DNA of 64,000 nt from Gerris lacustris (lineage: Eukaryota > Arthropoda > Insecta > Hemiptera > Gerridae), in NCBI GenBank assembly GCA_951217055.1, contig OX578280.1:60273633-60337632 (forward strand). Reading direction: 5' to 3'. Positions 11,556 through 22,385 of the stretch are shown one piece after another (position 1 is the stretch's first letter; each line of letters opens with the position of its first letter). A program made the translations under genes and the position numbers. The notes under the pieces were generated by a model that was given only the letters and a program-made list of their open reading frames with translations, was not told the origin of the DNA and did not search any database.

Positions 11556-13590
11556 AACAACATTCATTCCAATGCTTATTTTTCTTTTATTCGTTATAAA
11601 CAAATAGAATACATAATTAGACAAGAGCGGTCAAATTACTATGTTTAGGGCTAAATTTCTCTTAAGAATACAAAAGCAAGAGAGAATAGAACAGAGCTTC
11701 AAAGCTCTGGGACCTTAAGAAAGAAAAAAAGAATAAAATCCCAAAGTAGAAAATTAAAGTTTTGCGTGTCCTGAATGACTAAAACCAATTAGACCTGGTT
11801 GAGAGGGTTTCAGAAAGAATGGAGAAAAATACTCAAGAAGTAGTCCTGAAGTGAAGAAAGAAGTGAAATAAGACAAAGAAATCAAGGTATTCCAAGATGA
11901 AAGTTAGCCCCAAGGGTTAGACATCACGAATTGACCAGTCAGAACCTTTTAATTTAATTGTTTAAAGCTATCAACAGCATGCTAAAATGTTTCTTTTACT
12001 AAATAACAATAATATAACTTTGTCCTCACACATACATGTAGACTTGTAGACCTTACTTATTTAGCAACATTGACCGCATATACTCAGGCGCTTAGAAAAA
12101 AAGTTATTTATTTAATTTATTTATTTATTAAGAACTAGCTTTCACCCCGCTCTCACACTAGGTATTGGCTGTGTTTCCTATAATCATTTAGGCCTAGCAA
12201 TTAAATAAAGTGCCTAAATAGTTTTGTTTCCAAAGCATTCTAGGAATAATATCAGGACTATATTTTAAATCATTCATTCCGTTATTAAGAATACAATATT
12301 CTCCAAATCGTAGTTTAGAGTCTATCTATATATTTAAATAAACAGGTCAAGAGTGTGCTAGTCATCACACAGCGAGGGTCCGTTGGCCACACTGTATAGT
12401 TTATGTAGTACCCTATTGATGGTGTTTTTTAAAATGCTAAAAAGCTTACTTTGAACTATCCTATGGGTTTGATATTCTCAAAACACATAAACAAACTTCT
12501 GATAAAGTATTTTTTTGCCACAGAACCGGACTACAACCATATAAATACATCGAAAAGACCTAAGTTATAAAAAACGTATTTTGTCAATAAAAATAAAATA
12601 ATATTTTTTTCGGAATTTCCAAAAAGTGGGATCTTTACTTTTGGTCGAAGGATGTTCAGGAATTTTTTCAGATTTTTTGCACTTCACATAAGCGAGATAG
12701 AGGGGGGGGGGCACGTTTCACACCCACTTCAAACTTGCCTACGCCCTTTCAAAGTTATAACCAAAGAATTATATATTTTTGTAATCTAGACGTACCCTTT
12801 CATATGATACCCCTCAAGGTGTCAAAAAAAATAATTTAACCTTTAAGTTTTTTTACCATAATTTTTTTTAAAAATATTTTTTTTAAGTCGCTATATTTTC
12901 AAAATATGTGGGCAGGTACAAGACACATAAATGCCAAATTTCAAAGTCATCGGACGAAAAGTGTAGCCATGACAGCAGGCGACAGGACGGACGGACAGAC
13001 ACACGCAGGAAAATATAAGGGTCCTTGGTTTTGCCAACCGACCCTAAAAAATAGCCAATAGAAACTAAAGTAATATAGTAATAATAAATAACAATGCTAA
13101 AAAAGGTATAATAAATATGAAAATAAACTTAGTCAAAACCAATTAGATTGGAAGTCATTGTACAGTCATCAACCAAGATGGTGCATTAATTTAATTACCA
13201 GTTTCTTCTCTCAATACGGCAGTTGCACCAGTAAATATTTAATAACCCTAGTTCTCGAGAAAAATAATTAAATAATAAATACTAGATTTATAGAGCAATA
13301 GTGTGAGGTTTAAGTGCCCCAATCAGAAATTAAATAGGTCAACAATTGCGGATGCCATAAGAGCTCAAAACCATTTTTTTTTTTTTTTTTTTCACAAACA
13401 ATCAAATTTATCTCTACTTAAGGTAGCACCGATGAAGGTACGACAGAAAGTCATAGGACCAAAGATGTATATATTTTAAAATCATACAGCTGGCGCAATC
13501 GGCTTTTCGATACGACTTCCCTTTTAGCCGCAATAAGCCTCTAAAAAAACTTTAAAGTTGCGTCTGCCATTTTTAATTTTTTAAGAAGGG
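11556..13590. other. Intergenic stretch with dispersed repeat pieces
   Basis: There is no gene. 12131-12360 resembles 21480-21690 (shared TAGGCCTAGCAATTAAA and CCTAAATAGTTTTGTTTC). Its left edge, read on the minus strand, ends GCGGGGTGAAAGCTAGT, which looks like a Helitron 3' end. About 12520-13055 looks like a DNA-repeat with GGACGGACGGACAGAC near one end. 13408-13480 matches 21720-21800 (GGTACGACAGAAAGTCATAG). There is a poly(T) run at 13374-13392. Confidence 0.45.
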
Positions 13591-14141
13591 ATATTTTTTT
13601 TTTTAATTTTTCGTATTATTTCAGTCGGTTTGGGCCAATTTCTGACAAAACGCAAAAACCGCGAGTCTATAGGTGGTCTACAAGTACGCAAACATTTTGA
13701 TTAGCGAGTCTGTGGGATTTGGTTATGGTGGGTCAACAGAAACGGTAAATCATAATCTCCTTCACTGTCTACCTAAGTTTTTTTAGGTTATAATTTTTAT
13801 AAAATTGTTAATAACTTTGGTTCTACTCAATATTTTTAGATGAAAGCCTACAAATTGCGCAACATGTTTGCGCTCACCCCTGAAAAAAAATTAATTGAAC
13901 TCATTTAGCCAGTTTTGCGCCTATAAAGTCTGACTGGGGCGACAGACACACATACATACACGAAAAATGATAAGGCCGGATTCGGTTTTTGGAATGTATA
14001 AAATGAAAAAGTATCCAAAAAATTTCCAAATTTGACCAATGTACAGACAAAACTTTAATTTTATATATATAGATAAGAGATTTTTTACATAATTGAAAAT
14101 AAAAAAATTGACAGTAAACTTTTTGGTCAATTCTTTAGATT
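13591..14141. other. Non-coding, probably old repeat
   Basis: AT-rich sequence with a GACAGACACACATACATACA tract near 13940, typical of internal tracts in nonautonomous insect repeats. No second copy was found in this window. Confidence 0.35.
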
Positions 14142-14188
14142 GTTACTCCCCTTATAAAAGAAACAGATAGGAGTAACAATCTAAAGAA
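14142..14188. repeat. Short inverted repeat related to the 14.2-kb MITE ends
   Basis: CTTTAGATTGTTACTCC and GGAGTAACAATCTAAAG face each other across a short spacer. The arms are the same sequence as the MITE ends at 14206, 14710, 32013 and 32163. Confidence 0.75.
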
Positions 14189-14205
14189 GGTAGACGGAAT
14201 GTTTT

Positions 14206-14710
14206 TCTTTAGACTGTTACTCCCCTTATAAAGACAGAAGTGTGATATTCCTTTGTTTCAAAGTTCATTTGACTAAACATCCCCTTGTCTTAATTGTTAT
14301 TTAGTCAGTCATTGAGAGCCAGCGTGTGGGTTAAATTAGTCAGTCATTTCTCAATGACTGACTAAATAAGCCAGCGTGTGGGTTTAACCACGTCTGCTCG
14401 GCCATCATTGAATCATGAGTGAAACGAGACCGGGTTCGATTCCTCACCGTGACGCTTTGATTTATATGGCTCACTATTGATCACATCATACTCGCTTCGG
14501 CGGTACAATGTACATAATATGTATGATGTGTGATGTGGCTGGAACTCTCTACCGCGGGGCGTAAAAAGGGCCTAAGCCTAAGTGATGGCCTAATTGCAAG
14601 GTTCGAACAAGTGGTTCGTCCTACCCATTCTAGTAGGAAGTACTACAACTACTACTAGTCAGTCATTTATATTCTAAAAAAAATCATAAGGGAGTAACAA
14701 TCTAAAGAAG
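14206..14710 (+). mobile_element. MITE (CTTCTTTAGA termini) interrupted by a SINE
   Basis: The left end TCTTTAGACTGTTACTCC and right end GGAGTAACAATCTAAAGAAG are inverted copies. Apart from the SINE, the body matches the reverse complement of 32013-32163 almost throughout, including CTAAACATCCC and TTTATATTCTAAAAAAAA. The original element was about 150 bases long. Confidence 0.85.
14314..14656 (+). mobile_element. tRNA-derived SINE, copy A
   Basis: The 5' head GAGCCAGCGTGTGGGTT is followed by a clear pol III B box, GGTTCGATTCC, at 14433-14443. The tail ends in TAC/ACT triplets. The SINE is bracketed by AGTCAGTCATT at 14303-14313 and 14657-14667, and the related MITE at 32 kb lacks it. The first 60 bases are scrambled: the head appears twice, with a direct and an inverted copy of the target (14336-14368) between. 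The A box is damaged here but visible in copy B. Confidence 0.85.
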
Positions 14711-15660
14711 TACCAATTTTGTTGTTTTTAAGCGATATTAAGATCTTTTCTTATATTTCGGTGAATTCTAAATGGTAAATTTCTCATTCACATAAGGGGA
14801 ATTAAGAAAAAGGTATTAGTTTTTCACTTTAGTTATTGAGTTTCAATCCTAGCCACATAGGTTTATAACTCGCTACCAGATTTCGCTTCTTGGCTATAGA
14901 GGGTTTCTTTACGGTCTACACTCTTGCATCGCATGCAGTAATTTTCCAATGTATCTGCTCTTGTATTCCATTTGCAAAGGGTTTTTTCGACCGTGTCTGA
15001 ACATTGTTATCCTATAGTTAAAGAAGTTTATCACTTACTTAGATTTTACTCTTATGATGTTCGTTATATATTTAACATGTCTATTTATCTAATCATATGA
15101 TAATCATCGTGAAAAATCTGGAATTTCTACTGGATATTTGTTTTACGGCCGACATTCTTTAGGTTGCTGATAAAAGGTTAGTCATAGATGTATGATATGA
15201 CCTCCTACTCTTGTATATTAATAGTGGAGACCTTTTAATAACTTTTGAGAAGATAAGAATCACTTACAGAAAATTAAATCAATAACTTAGTGAAGGAGAT
15301 AGATATTTTCAATTGAAGGTATTTTAAAAGTTTTAGTAATTTATTACTTCCTTGTTTCTTGGAGCATCTATCGAAAAGGATTTTTTCATGTCTGTTTAAT
15401 CTCGTCGATATGTTTTGCCGGATATTTCGTCTTTTTTGCCAAATTATCAGTAAGAGAAATCATAAAACCTTTTTGCCATTAGTTTGAGGTGGCAGATGTT
15501 TTCTATTTCTTTCGATTTTCTTCCTAATCTTGGCTTTCATGTTATGTTATCAAATAATATATCCTTCCGAAACTTTTCAAATGAAAATACTTGGGAACTT
15601 GAAGTAAGTAATGGATTTGATTTGGTAATTAGTAAAAACATTTTCTTCAAATCAATTTAA
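14711..15660. other. AT-rich stretch without a recognisable gene
   Basis: No coding motif or repeat with a second copy was noticed. Confidence 0.5.
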
Positions 15661-15664
15661 AAGT

Positions 15665-15965
15665 AGTCTGCCAATTAGTGAGGCTCATTGCGTACTTTAA
15701 TAATGTTTTGCTTAATTTACTAATTTCTGTAATTTATTCTTCCGAGATTACCGAAGGCAGCGGAAACATTTTGATCATTCTAAAAACAGAACTTTTGAAA
15801 AATTCCTGGACAGATGTTCGATTCAGGCATTAAGGAAAATTTTTGGTCTCGTGTCTGTCTGTCGTTTGGCGAACAACCAAATATTAAAAACTACTTGTTT
15901 CAAAGGAATCTGCGCATTATTGGCTTATAATAATATAGGAAAATTTTGGTTTACAATTTGGATGG
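15665..15965. mobile_element. TE1 fragments, tail piece (minus) then head piece (plus)
   Basis: 15665-15705 has CTGCCAATTAGTG, the TE1 3' end on the minus strand. 15735-15965 reads as a diverged TE1 5' part on the plus strand (GATTACCGAAGGCAGCGGAA, then GTCTCGTGTCTGTCTGTCG, then ACAATTTGGATGG). Confidence 0.5.
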
Positions 15966-16140
15966 GTGAAAAAAAAAAAAAAAAAAAAAAAATGGTGCAC
16001 AGGGGTACGGGGTACAAAAGTAAAAATAGTATTTACCCTTCAAGATGCATGTCGTTGGAAAGCTCGTTAAGAGTACAGTAATGGTTGTTTTGTAGTAATG
16101 GCTCGTTAAAAGTACAGTAATGGTTGTACAATATAAAATA
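15966..16140 (+). repeat. Poly(A) joined to a Helitron-internal-unit fragment
   Basis: An A tract (about 15969-15991) is followed by TGGTGCACAGGGGTACGGGG and then sequence matching the internal units of the large Helitron (from 59923): a CTTCAAGATGCATGTCG block and AGAGTACAGTAATGGTTG. The Helitron copy shows the same poly(A)-to-GGTACACAGGGG junction because a LINE sits there. Confidence 0.6.
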
Positions 16141-16379
16141 GAAAAAATACGTTTTTATGTTATTTTTGACCCTAAATTGTACATATTTGACACCTATATG
16201 AACTCCAAAAATTCTGGCCAATAACTCATCCTTTCTTTTGATATTATTGACATTTTAAAATTTGTTTGAAATATTTAAGTGCATCCTAAGTGGAGATATC
16301 TTCTGGAGTGACATATATACATACATATATATACATATATACATACATACATAAAAAAAGTGTTAAATTTTAGGAATTA

Positions 16380-16578
16380 ATTCAGAATGGTCTGAAACGG
16401 ATTTCCATGGAAATTTTTTTTTAAAAATTCGCATTACAAAAATTTTTGAAGCCATTGCAATAGCGTAATTTTCTTTGAAAATTCGCTAAAAGCAAATAAT
16501 CATTAAATTTTACGAAATAGGACGCGATGAAGCTATGTGCCACACTAATTGGCAGAGTATTTTGTCAGGCATATATAA
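16380..16578 (+). mobile_element. TE1 remnant
   Basis: 16530-16560 ends with GAAGCTATGTGCCACACTAA and TTGGCAGAG, the TE1 3' end. 16385-16420 keeps part of the internal CTGAAACGGATTTCC block. Helitron 2 begins 18-20 bases beyond the TE1 end. Confidence 0.5.
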
Positions 16579-17512
16579 TCTATATATTATATAAAACTAA
16601 GAGTGACAGTGACTGACTGATCACTAATTCTCCTACTTCCCATTGACATAGAGATTTGAAATTTTGTACATAGATAGAGTGTACCATACATAGAAAATTA
16701 CGGCAATTTTGATTTCGATATATGGGCACCATACTGAATTATAGCCGCCATCTTGGATTTATTCACATTCCATTATCTCAGCTTCAAGTGGACCTAGAGT
16801 TCTGAAATTTGATATAGACTTAGCATAGACTTATGGCAGCAAAAAAAGATAATTAAAAGTACTTTACTTCAACATATGGCCGCCATATTGAATTATAACC
16901 TCCATCTTTAATTTAATAACACTCAATTATCTCAGCTTCCATTGGTCCTAGAGATCTGAAATTTAGTACATAGACTTATAGTAGCTAAAGAAGAAAATTA
17001 GAGGTACTTTCACTTCAATATATGGCCGCCATCTTGGATTAATCAGATACTATTACCTTAGCTTCTAGTGGACTTAGAGATCTGAAATTTGGTAAATGGA
17101 CTCATTGCACCTAAAATTGAAAATTAATGGTAGTATTAAATAGAATAATTGAAAATTGTAAAATAAATAAATTGAAGGTAAATTTATTTCAAAATTTCTT
17201 TTTTTAAAGTTTAAGTTAAACAAAATGCATTATCTAAATAATAACTGCAAAGTGGATAAATAAAAAAATTAATGGTTCAATTCATTTATAATGAAAAACA
17301 TTTAAAAAAACAAAACAAAAATACAGCAGGATATACATTTAATTTAGATAAAATGTTTAAAAATAAGCATACAAAAATAAAATACCTACTTGCCCTAAAA
17401 TTCGAAATTATGTAACAATAAAGATGTATTAATTATATTGTTTTAATTATTTTTCACAAACCGCGCCAACTTCTAGATGGATAAGGCGCGCGAAGCGTGC
17501 CGATCCGGCTAG
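16579..17512 (+). mobile_element. Nonautonomous Helitron (934 bp)
   Basis: It starts TCTATATATTATATAAAAC and ends CCGGCTAG. It sits between A (16578) and T (17513), as expected for Helitron insertion. Near the 3' end, GGCGCGC-GAA-GCGTGCC forms a hairpin 9 bases before CTAG. The interior holds about four diverged ~120-base units, each with GGCCGCCAT(A/C)TTG-like and AGAGATCTGAAATTT blocks. No Rep/helicase coding is present, so it must move in trans. Confidence 0.85.
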
Positions 17513-18035
17513 TCTAATTATAGAAAGCAATTTAATTACGTGTTACGTTACAAAAATATAGAATATTTACAGTAATATACTGACAATACATTTTGTTTTC
17601 ACTTTAAAGATGCCCTAAAGAAGGGGTCGAAATAAAGCAAGAGTGATTTTTTTATTTAAAATATATTATTTTCTTCTCAGAATACGACACTTTAACATAC
17701 GAAACCCCTGTTTAAATATTCTATACCTCGTATTTACATGTTTTAGTTATAACGAAATACCATTAACTATTCTATTGGCTTTATTATTAATGAATCTACA
17801 TCTGGCTGGTAAATTTTTAATACATTAATATCTAGTTGGGGTTAATAAAAATTAATAGGTTTTTTTCGATTCGTTTGCTTCGTGTCTATCTGCTTTATCA
17901 AGGTTTTGTTGTAACTTTTGCAGAACTCAATTAATAGTCAGACATGTACATTTTTTAAGCAATAAGACTCAGTGTAAGAGTCTTATAAGAGGTCTTATTC
18001 AGGACAAGGCACGGGAATAGGGTGTTTTTAAAAAT
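17513..18035. other. AT-rich stretch without a recognisable gene
   Basis: Nothing recognised. A 61-codon frame at 17643-17828 is hydrophobic but has no family signature. Confidence 0.5.
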
Positions 18036-18115
18036 AGACTGCCAATTGGCGTGGCACATAGCTTCCTCGCATCCTATCCACGTACTTGATTGATTTTATG
18101 CTTTTACAAACCATT
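18036..18115 (-). mobile_element. TE1 3'-end fragment
   Basis: AGACTGCCAATTGGCGTGGC and CATAGCTTCCTCGCATCC match TE1 3' ends elsewhere, followed by TTTTATGCTTTTACAAACC of the subterminal region. Confidence 0.65.
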
Positions 18116-18116
18116 A

Positions 18117-18546
18117 AGGGGCCCACACACTTACAGTTTAACTGCAGGCTGTTATCGTAAGGCCAAAATCTCAGACCACCACACATTACCCGTCCACAGG
18201 CTGCAGGCAATCGTAAAGAAATACAGATCTGTGCCTGTATGCGCCATACACTTTGCGATAAATGCCTGCAGGCAGATATCTGTCGATTTTTAACTGCTGA
18301 CCAATATCTGTAGTTTTTATCTACAGGCCATGAACTGCTTCATTGTCAGTCCCCGCTTGACATTCTGAATGCGTAGAAGTAAACTTTGTGCGTTGTACGT
18401 ATTTTGGGTTAATTATTGTGTACCAGTAAAGAAAAAAAAAGATTTTGGACGAAGAAGTGGCTCCAAGAAAGAGACACTAGTTCGCGCATGTCTGTGTTGC
18501 GTGAATTGAGGCATTCCCATAAAGAAAATTTATTAAATATTTATTA
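18117..18546 (+). pseudogene. Decayed PIF/Harbinger-like transposon 5' part with transposase N-terminus
   Basis: The left end GGGGCCCACACACTTACAG follows TTA, consistent with a Harbinger-type 3-bp TTA target. At about 18430-18546 a frame reads RFWTKKWLQERDT, then MSVLRELRHSHKENLLNIY and a stop. This is the usual opening of Harbinger nucleases and ALP1-like derivatives (RRWW-R.WL..R...G....L..EL......Y..Y.RM). The leader (18128-18320) has repeated CTGCAGGC words. Everything after the first ~37 residues is missing and no right TIR was found. The domestication product ALP1-like cannot be excluded as the source, but the flanking TIR-like end favours a transposon. Confidence 0.6.
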
Positions 18547-19113
18547 AAAAGTAATCACTTTCGTCCTTTATTTTCCATAGACTTGGATATAGACGATACA
18601 TGTCTATGAAAGCTGCAATAAAATTATGTTTATGGTCCACCATGGTGTCGTCAGTCTAACATTTTTTTACATAGCGATAATATTTTGGCCATTATATCGA
18701 ATTATATTTTTTACCAAACAAACTAAAAGAGGTATTTAGAAAAACCAACCCCTACAACCCTATGGATTTTGTTACTTAAACTGTACGCATACGAATTTTC
18801 ATATATTTTGGCTGAATCTTAAAGGCGCGAGCTTACCACGCGTGTGTCGCTCCCCCCCTTCCCGTGCACCCTTTAGGAAATTTTATCAAAAATAATACAT
18901 TCAGTAATTTGTTTATCAAGTTATGACACAGCTCCCCCTCTTTTCCTAAGCTGTCAAAATAAATTAAAGGCCCTTTTGATGTAGTCCAATATTATATATT
19001 TTATAAACAATCCAAGTTCATCGACGATCAATTATTCTGAAACCTTAAATAACTTTGTTAAAGTATATTTTGTTTGTACATAACCGAAGTTTGACTGGAC
19101 TGGTGTAGTTGTA
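18547..19113. promoter_or_regulatory. Upstream region of the channel-like gene
   Basis: No core promoter element could be assigned with confidence. An in-frame TAA at 19081-19083 closes the reading frame upstream of the ATG at 19114, so the protein does not extend leftwards in this exon. The stretch has C-rich patches (18849-18858) and is otherwise AT-rich. Confidence 0.35.
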
Positions 19114-20637
19114 ATGACTATTTCATCTAAAGAGTACACTTCTACTAAGTTCGGTGAATATGTTAAACGTTTACATAGTGAAGAAAATCCACTGCAGCAT
19201 AGATGCACTCTAGTGTCCAAGAAACGTCCGACGACTAAAGACAGGAGTTCAACCCGAATCAGCAGACGCTTGTACGTATACTTAGTATTGTTACCTTATG
19301 AACACCACAAAACAAAAATATATCACGACAGTTTCGATTCGGTCGATCATGCCCGTAGAGAGCATCGAATGTCTCACCCGTATATTTTGCATCCCTTTTC
19401 AAGGTTGAGAGTATTTTTGGATCTGTTAATCGTTTTACCTTATTTACTTGCGAAAATGTACTTAGGCTGCTTTCCCGCTTTCGGATACCCTCTTCCACGT
19501 GACATTTTAATACTTTTCATTAACGTTGGCGTCGTTTATATTGTTGTAAACTTTATGACCGGTTACTGCAATCATAAAAAGAGAAAAGTCATAATGAGGC
19601 CTACCCAGATTTCAAGACGTTACGCATTGACGTACTTTCTGGTGGACGTAGGAATGCTGATACCCCACATTTTCGATTTGGTGTACAAGCGCTACAACCA
19701 GTCTTCTCTTGTAAATCTTTTATATTTCGTAGCTTATTTTCGAAGCTTTACGTTTTTGAATGGGATTGAAGATACTCTTCTTTGGTTATCGGTCAATAAA
19801 AAGATCGTCAATAGGATCTGTATAGTCATAAAAATTTTGCTACTTGCTCAAGTTGTTACCTCTGTCATGGGATACGCCAAAATCAATTACGGCATATACG
19901 ATGATATAAAAGCGACACACGAAGTAACTGACAATTTCATACTTTATTTTGAGGAGCTACTGAATGAAATAAGCATACTGTATTTCTACGTTTACCCGTC
20001 AGATCTAAATATACTTTTATTAACGGCTTTACTGTTGGTTTTGGTATTCGTCGGTGCTTTAGGATGTGCTTACGTTGTGGCGGCTGTCTTAAAGGACATA
20101 GTGACCGGTGTGGGTCAGGAAACTAAGTACAATCAGTTAGCCGCGGAAGTTCGTAACTTCGCACGTCAGGAACACCGGGACCCGGCCGTCAGAACGCGTA
20201 TAGTCCAAATGTTCGACGTCATCTTTCTCGGCCATCTCCTTAAAGAACAAAAAGTGAAACAGATCATCCCTGATAACTTGAGAAGGGATCTAAACGCGGA
20301 GACCATAGGAACCTTATTAAAGAAAACGAAATTATCTCTACTCGAAGATTACTTGCTTCTAAGGATATTAGACAAACTAAAGTTAGTCGTCCTTTTACCC
20401 AACGATCATTTGGTGACAGAAGGTCAAATCGGCGATTCAATGTTCTTTCTGTCTGCAGGAAGAATGATTATATACTCTCAGTCTCAAGAACTAGGACACT
20501 TGGACGACGGTGATAACTATGCCGAAGATTCCCTCTATTCTGATGATTACGTTTACTCTGAAACCGTGACAGCTGCTACAGCTTGCTTCGTTTACAAACT
20601 GTCAAGAATGGATTATCTAACTTCCTTCAAGCTTTGA
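19114..20637 (+). CDS. HCN/CNG-like ion-channel family protein, intronless and divergent
   Basis: The 507 residues follow the order of HCN/CNG channels. An HCN-like pre-S1 segment (HPYILHPFSRLRVFLDLL, ~88-105) leads into S1. S2 (~130-148) ends NFMTGY, then IMRPTQISRRYALTYFLVDV gives S3 (~160-180). S4 is ~198-222, S5 ~231-252, the pore loop ~272-296 and S6 ~299-328. A helical C-linker (~330-410) and a cyclic-nucleotide-binding fold (~410-500, with TEGQIGDSMFFLSAGR) follow. Oddities: S4 has a single arginine instead of a basic ladder. The pore loop has NEISILYFYVYPS where CIGYG is expected. The phosphate-binding FGE...RRTA is replaced by YAED...YSETV. The protein stops before the last CNBD helix. 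It may be a non-conducting or auxiliary subunit, or a rapidly evolving paralogue; family known, function inferred. The start is the first ATG after the in-frame stop. The single long exon suggests a retrocopy-derived or intronless lineage. Confidence 0.85.
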   Translation: MTISSKEYTSTKFGEYVKRLHSEENPLQHRCTLVSKKRPTTKDRSSTRISRRLYVYLVLLPYEHHKTKIYHDSFDSVDHARREHRMSHPYILHPFSRLRVFLDLLIVLPYLLAKMYLGCFPAFGYPLPRDILILFINVGVVYIVVNFMTGYCNHKKRKVIMRPTQISRRYALTYFLVDVGMLIPHIFDLVYKRYNQSSLVNLLYFVAYFRSFTFLNGIEDTLLWLSVNKKIVNRICIVIKILLLAQVVTSVMGYAKINYGIYDDIKATHEVTDNFILYFEELLNEISILYFYVYPSDLNILLLTALLLVLVFVGALGCAYVVAAVLKDIVTGVGQETKYNQLAAEVRNFARQEHRDPAVRTRIVQMFDVIFLGHLLKEQKVKQIIPDNLRRDLNAETIGTLLKKTKLSLLEDYLLLRILDKLKLVVLLPNDHLVTEGQIGDSMFFLSAGRMIIYSQSQELGHLDDGDNYAEDSLYSDDYVYSETVTAATACFVYKLSRMDYLTSFKL

Positions 20638-21470
20638 ATTATCTGGAAGATATTTATCACTGTGTATTTATGTTTTAAGTTACTATGTTTCATTCTTAAC
20701 ATTATTTCAAGTTATTTACCTAAGTTTCACATTGATAAATTTATGAATAATAGTTAAACTGTATATTGTATATTATTGTTTTTTGTTTATATTAATTAAC
20801 TATATAGCCGGATAATGGTGCTTCGCTACGGAACATTTAATGGCTAATTTAATAAAAATCAGAAAGAAATGTATATGTATAAGCAATTGTCAAGAAAAAT
20901 GTTCATCATTTCTTGGTTAGTAGTATTTGAAATGTATATACTCTTAGTGAATAGTCTTTGAGTTACCGGCACTACACTTTGGGTGAAAACTAATGTCACA
21001 AAGGAATAAGCACACTATAAAAATCCAAGAAAATCGAAAAACCAGAAAACTGAATTAAATTTAAATTTGAAGTTTTGACAAAAATCAAAATTAAATCAGA
21101 GTGACATGACTTGTGTTAATTATGTCACTACAAGGTCAAACTTTCAATAATAATAATAATAATCTTCTGTTATTTTATTATAAAGTTCTGTTTCTATTGG
21201 TTATCCTTAAGGACTTAATGGTTGAGAAGTGTGTCTTTTATGGTATTTCAATGGTGATGCTGGTATTTTTTTAACAAATAATTTTTAATTTGAATATGGA
21301 TATTTTCATTGATTAACTTCACCATTTTTAGTTTTATTCTAATCATGTTTACAATAATTATTATCATTGTGTTAATTAGAGAAGTTTTAAATTATCCGTC
21401 ATCGTTTCATGTACATTCTTCAGTACTTACTCATTAATAGTATTCTATTTAAATATCATTATGCCTTTAC
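20638..21470. other. Downstream region of the channel-like gene
   Basis: A candidate polyadenylation signal AATAAA lies at 20851-20856. At about 20803-20834 the minus strand reads CCGTAGCGAAGCACC..., matching 14 bases of the 3' hairpin region of the large Helitron, so a Helitron remnant is possible. A short AAT microsatellite lies near 21147-21165. No gene is seen. Confidence 0.45.
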
Positions 21471-21904
21471 CTCGTGTTCCACACGGGGCTCATGCTAGGA
21501 ATTAGTGCCTATGATTCCAATTATCATGTAGGCCTAGCAATTAAAATGAAATGCCTAAATAGTTTTGTTTCTATACCCTTCTAGGAATAGAATCAAGACT
21601 ATATTATAAATAATTAATTCCATTACTAAGAATATAATTCTCTCTAAATAGTAGTTTGAAGTCTATTTATATATATATATAAAAAAATAGCCAAAGTCAA
21701 AAATTTAAAAAATAAATCAAATTTAGTTCTATTTAAGGTAGAACCGATGGAGGTACGACAAAAAGTCATAGGACCAAAGTTGTAGATCTTTTAAAATCAG
21801 TTACCGCTGGTTGGTCCAAGTGTCCATTGTTACAAGACGGAAACTTGACCCCAGTTGACGAGTTGATTCAAGTGTCCTTATTATTTACACCGTGTGTTTA
21901 TTTG
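21471..21904. repeat. Dispersed repeat shared with 12.1-13.5 kb
   Basis: 21480-21690 matches 12131-12360 and 21720-21800 matches 13408-13480, in the same order but with different spacing, so this may be one older composite repeat. Confidence 0.5.
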
Positions 21905-22385
21905 TTGATAAAAATTCCAATTTTTCATTTTTTCGAACCAAGATATGTTAAAAACAACACTTCTGATTTTAATAAAATTTGGATGGTAGGTCGTACTTAG
22001 CCTATTGTTGATCCCATATGATTTTCAACCTTCTGCGCCCATTATTTTATCTTGAATATGCGCACAAACATACATTTAATGTATTAATTTAGCAAAATTT
22101 AAAGAGCGCAGTCGGTTGAAATTAAGTTAGGGCCATCTGCGGGATACTTGCGACAAACCATTCAAATTTCATATTAATCAGTTAAGTAATTTTGAAGATA
22201 AAGGTCGAAATAAATGTATGTTTGTGCGCATGTGCAAGATAAAATAATAGGCACAGAAGGTTGAAATTTATATAGGATCAACAATAGGCTAAGTATGGCC
22301 TACCATCCAAATTTCATTAAAATCAGAAGTGTTGTTTTTAACATATCTTGATTCGCAAAAATAAAAAATTGGATTTTTAATCAAT
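21905..22385. repeat. Inverted repeat made of TE1 inner sequence
   Basis: Arms of about 170 bases (21905-22085 and 22205-22385) are inverted copies around a ~120-base spacer. The blocks GGATGGTAGGTCGTACTTAG and GCGCACAAACATACATTTA appear forwards and then reversed. Both arms are the TE1 internal region, so two TE1 pieces are fused head to head. Confidence 0.8.

Noticed and set aside
19032..19498. Minus-strand frames opposite the start of the channel-like gene
   Set aside because: Shadows of the real plus-strand coding sequence.
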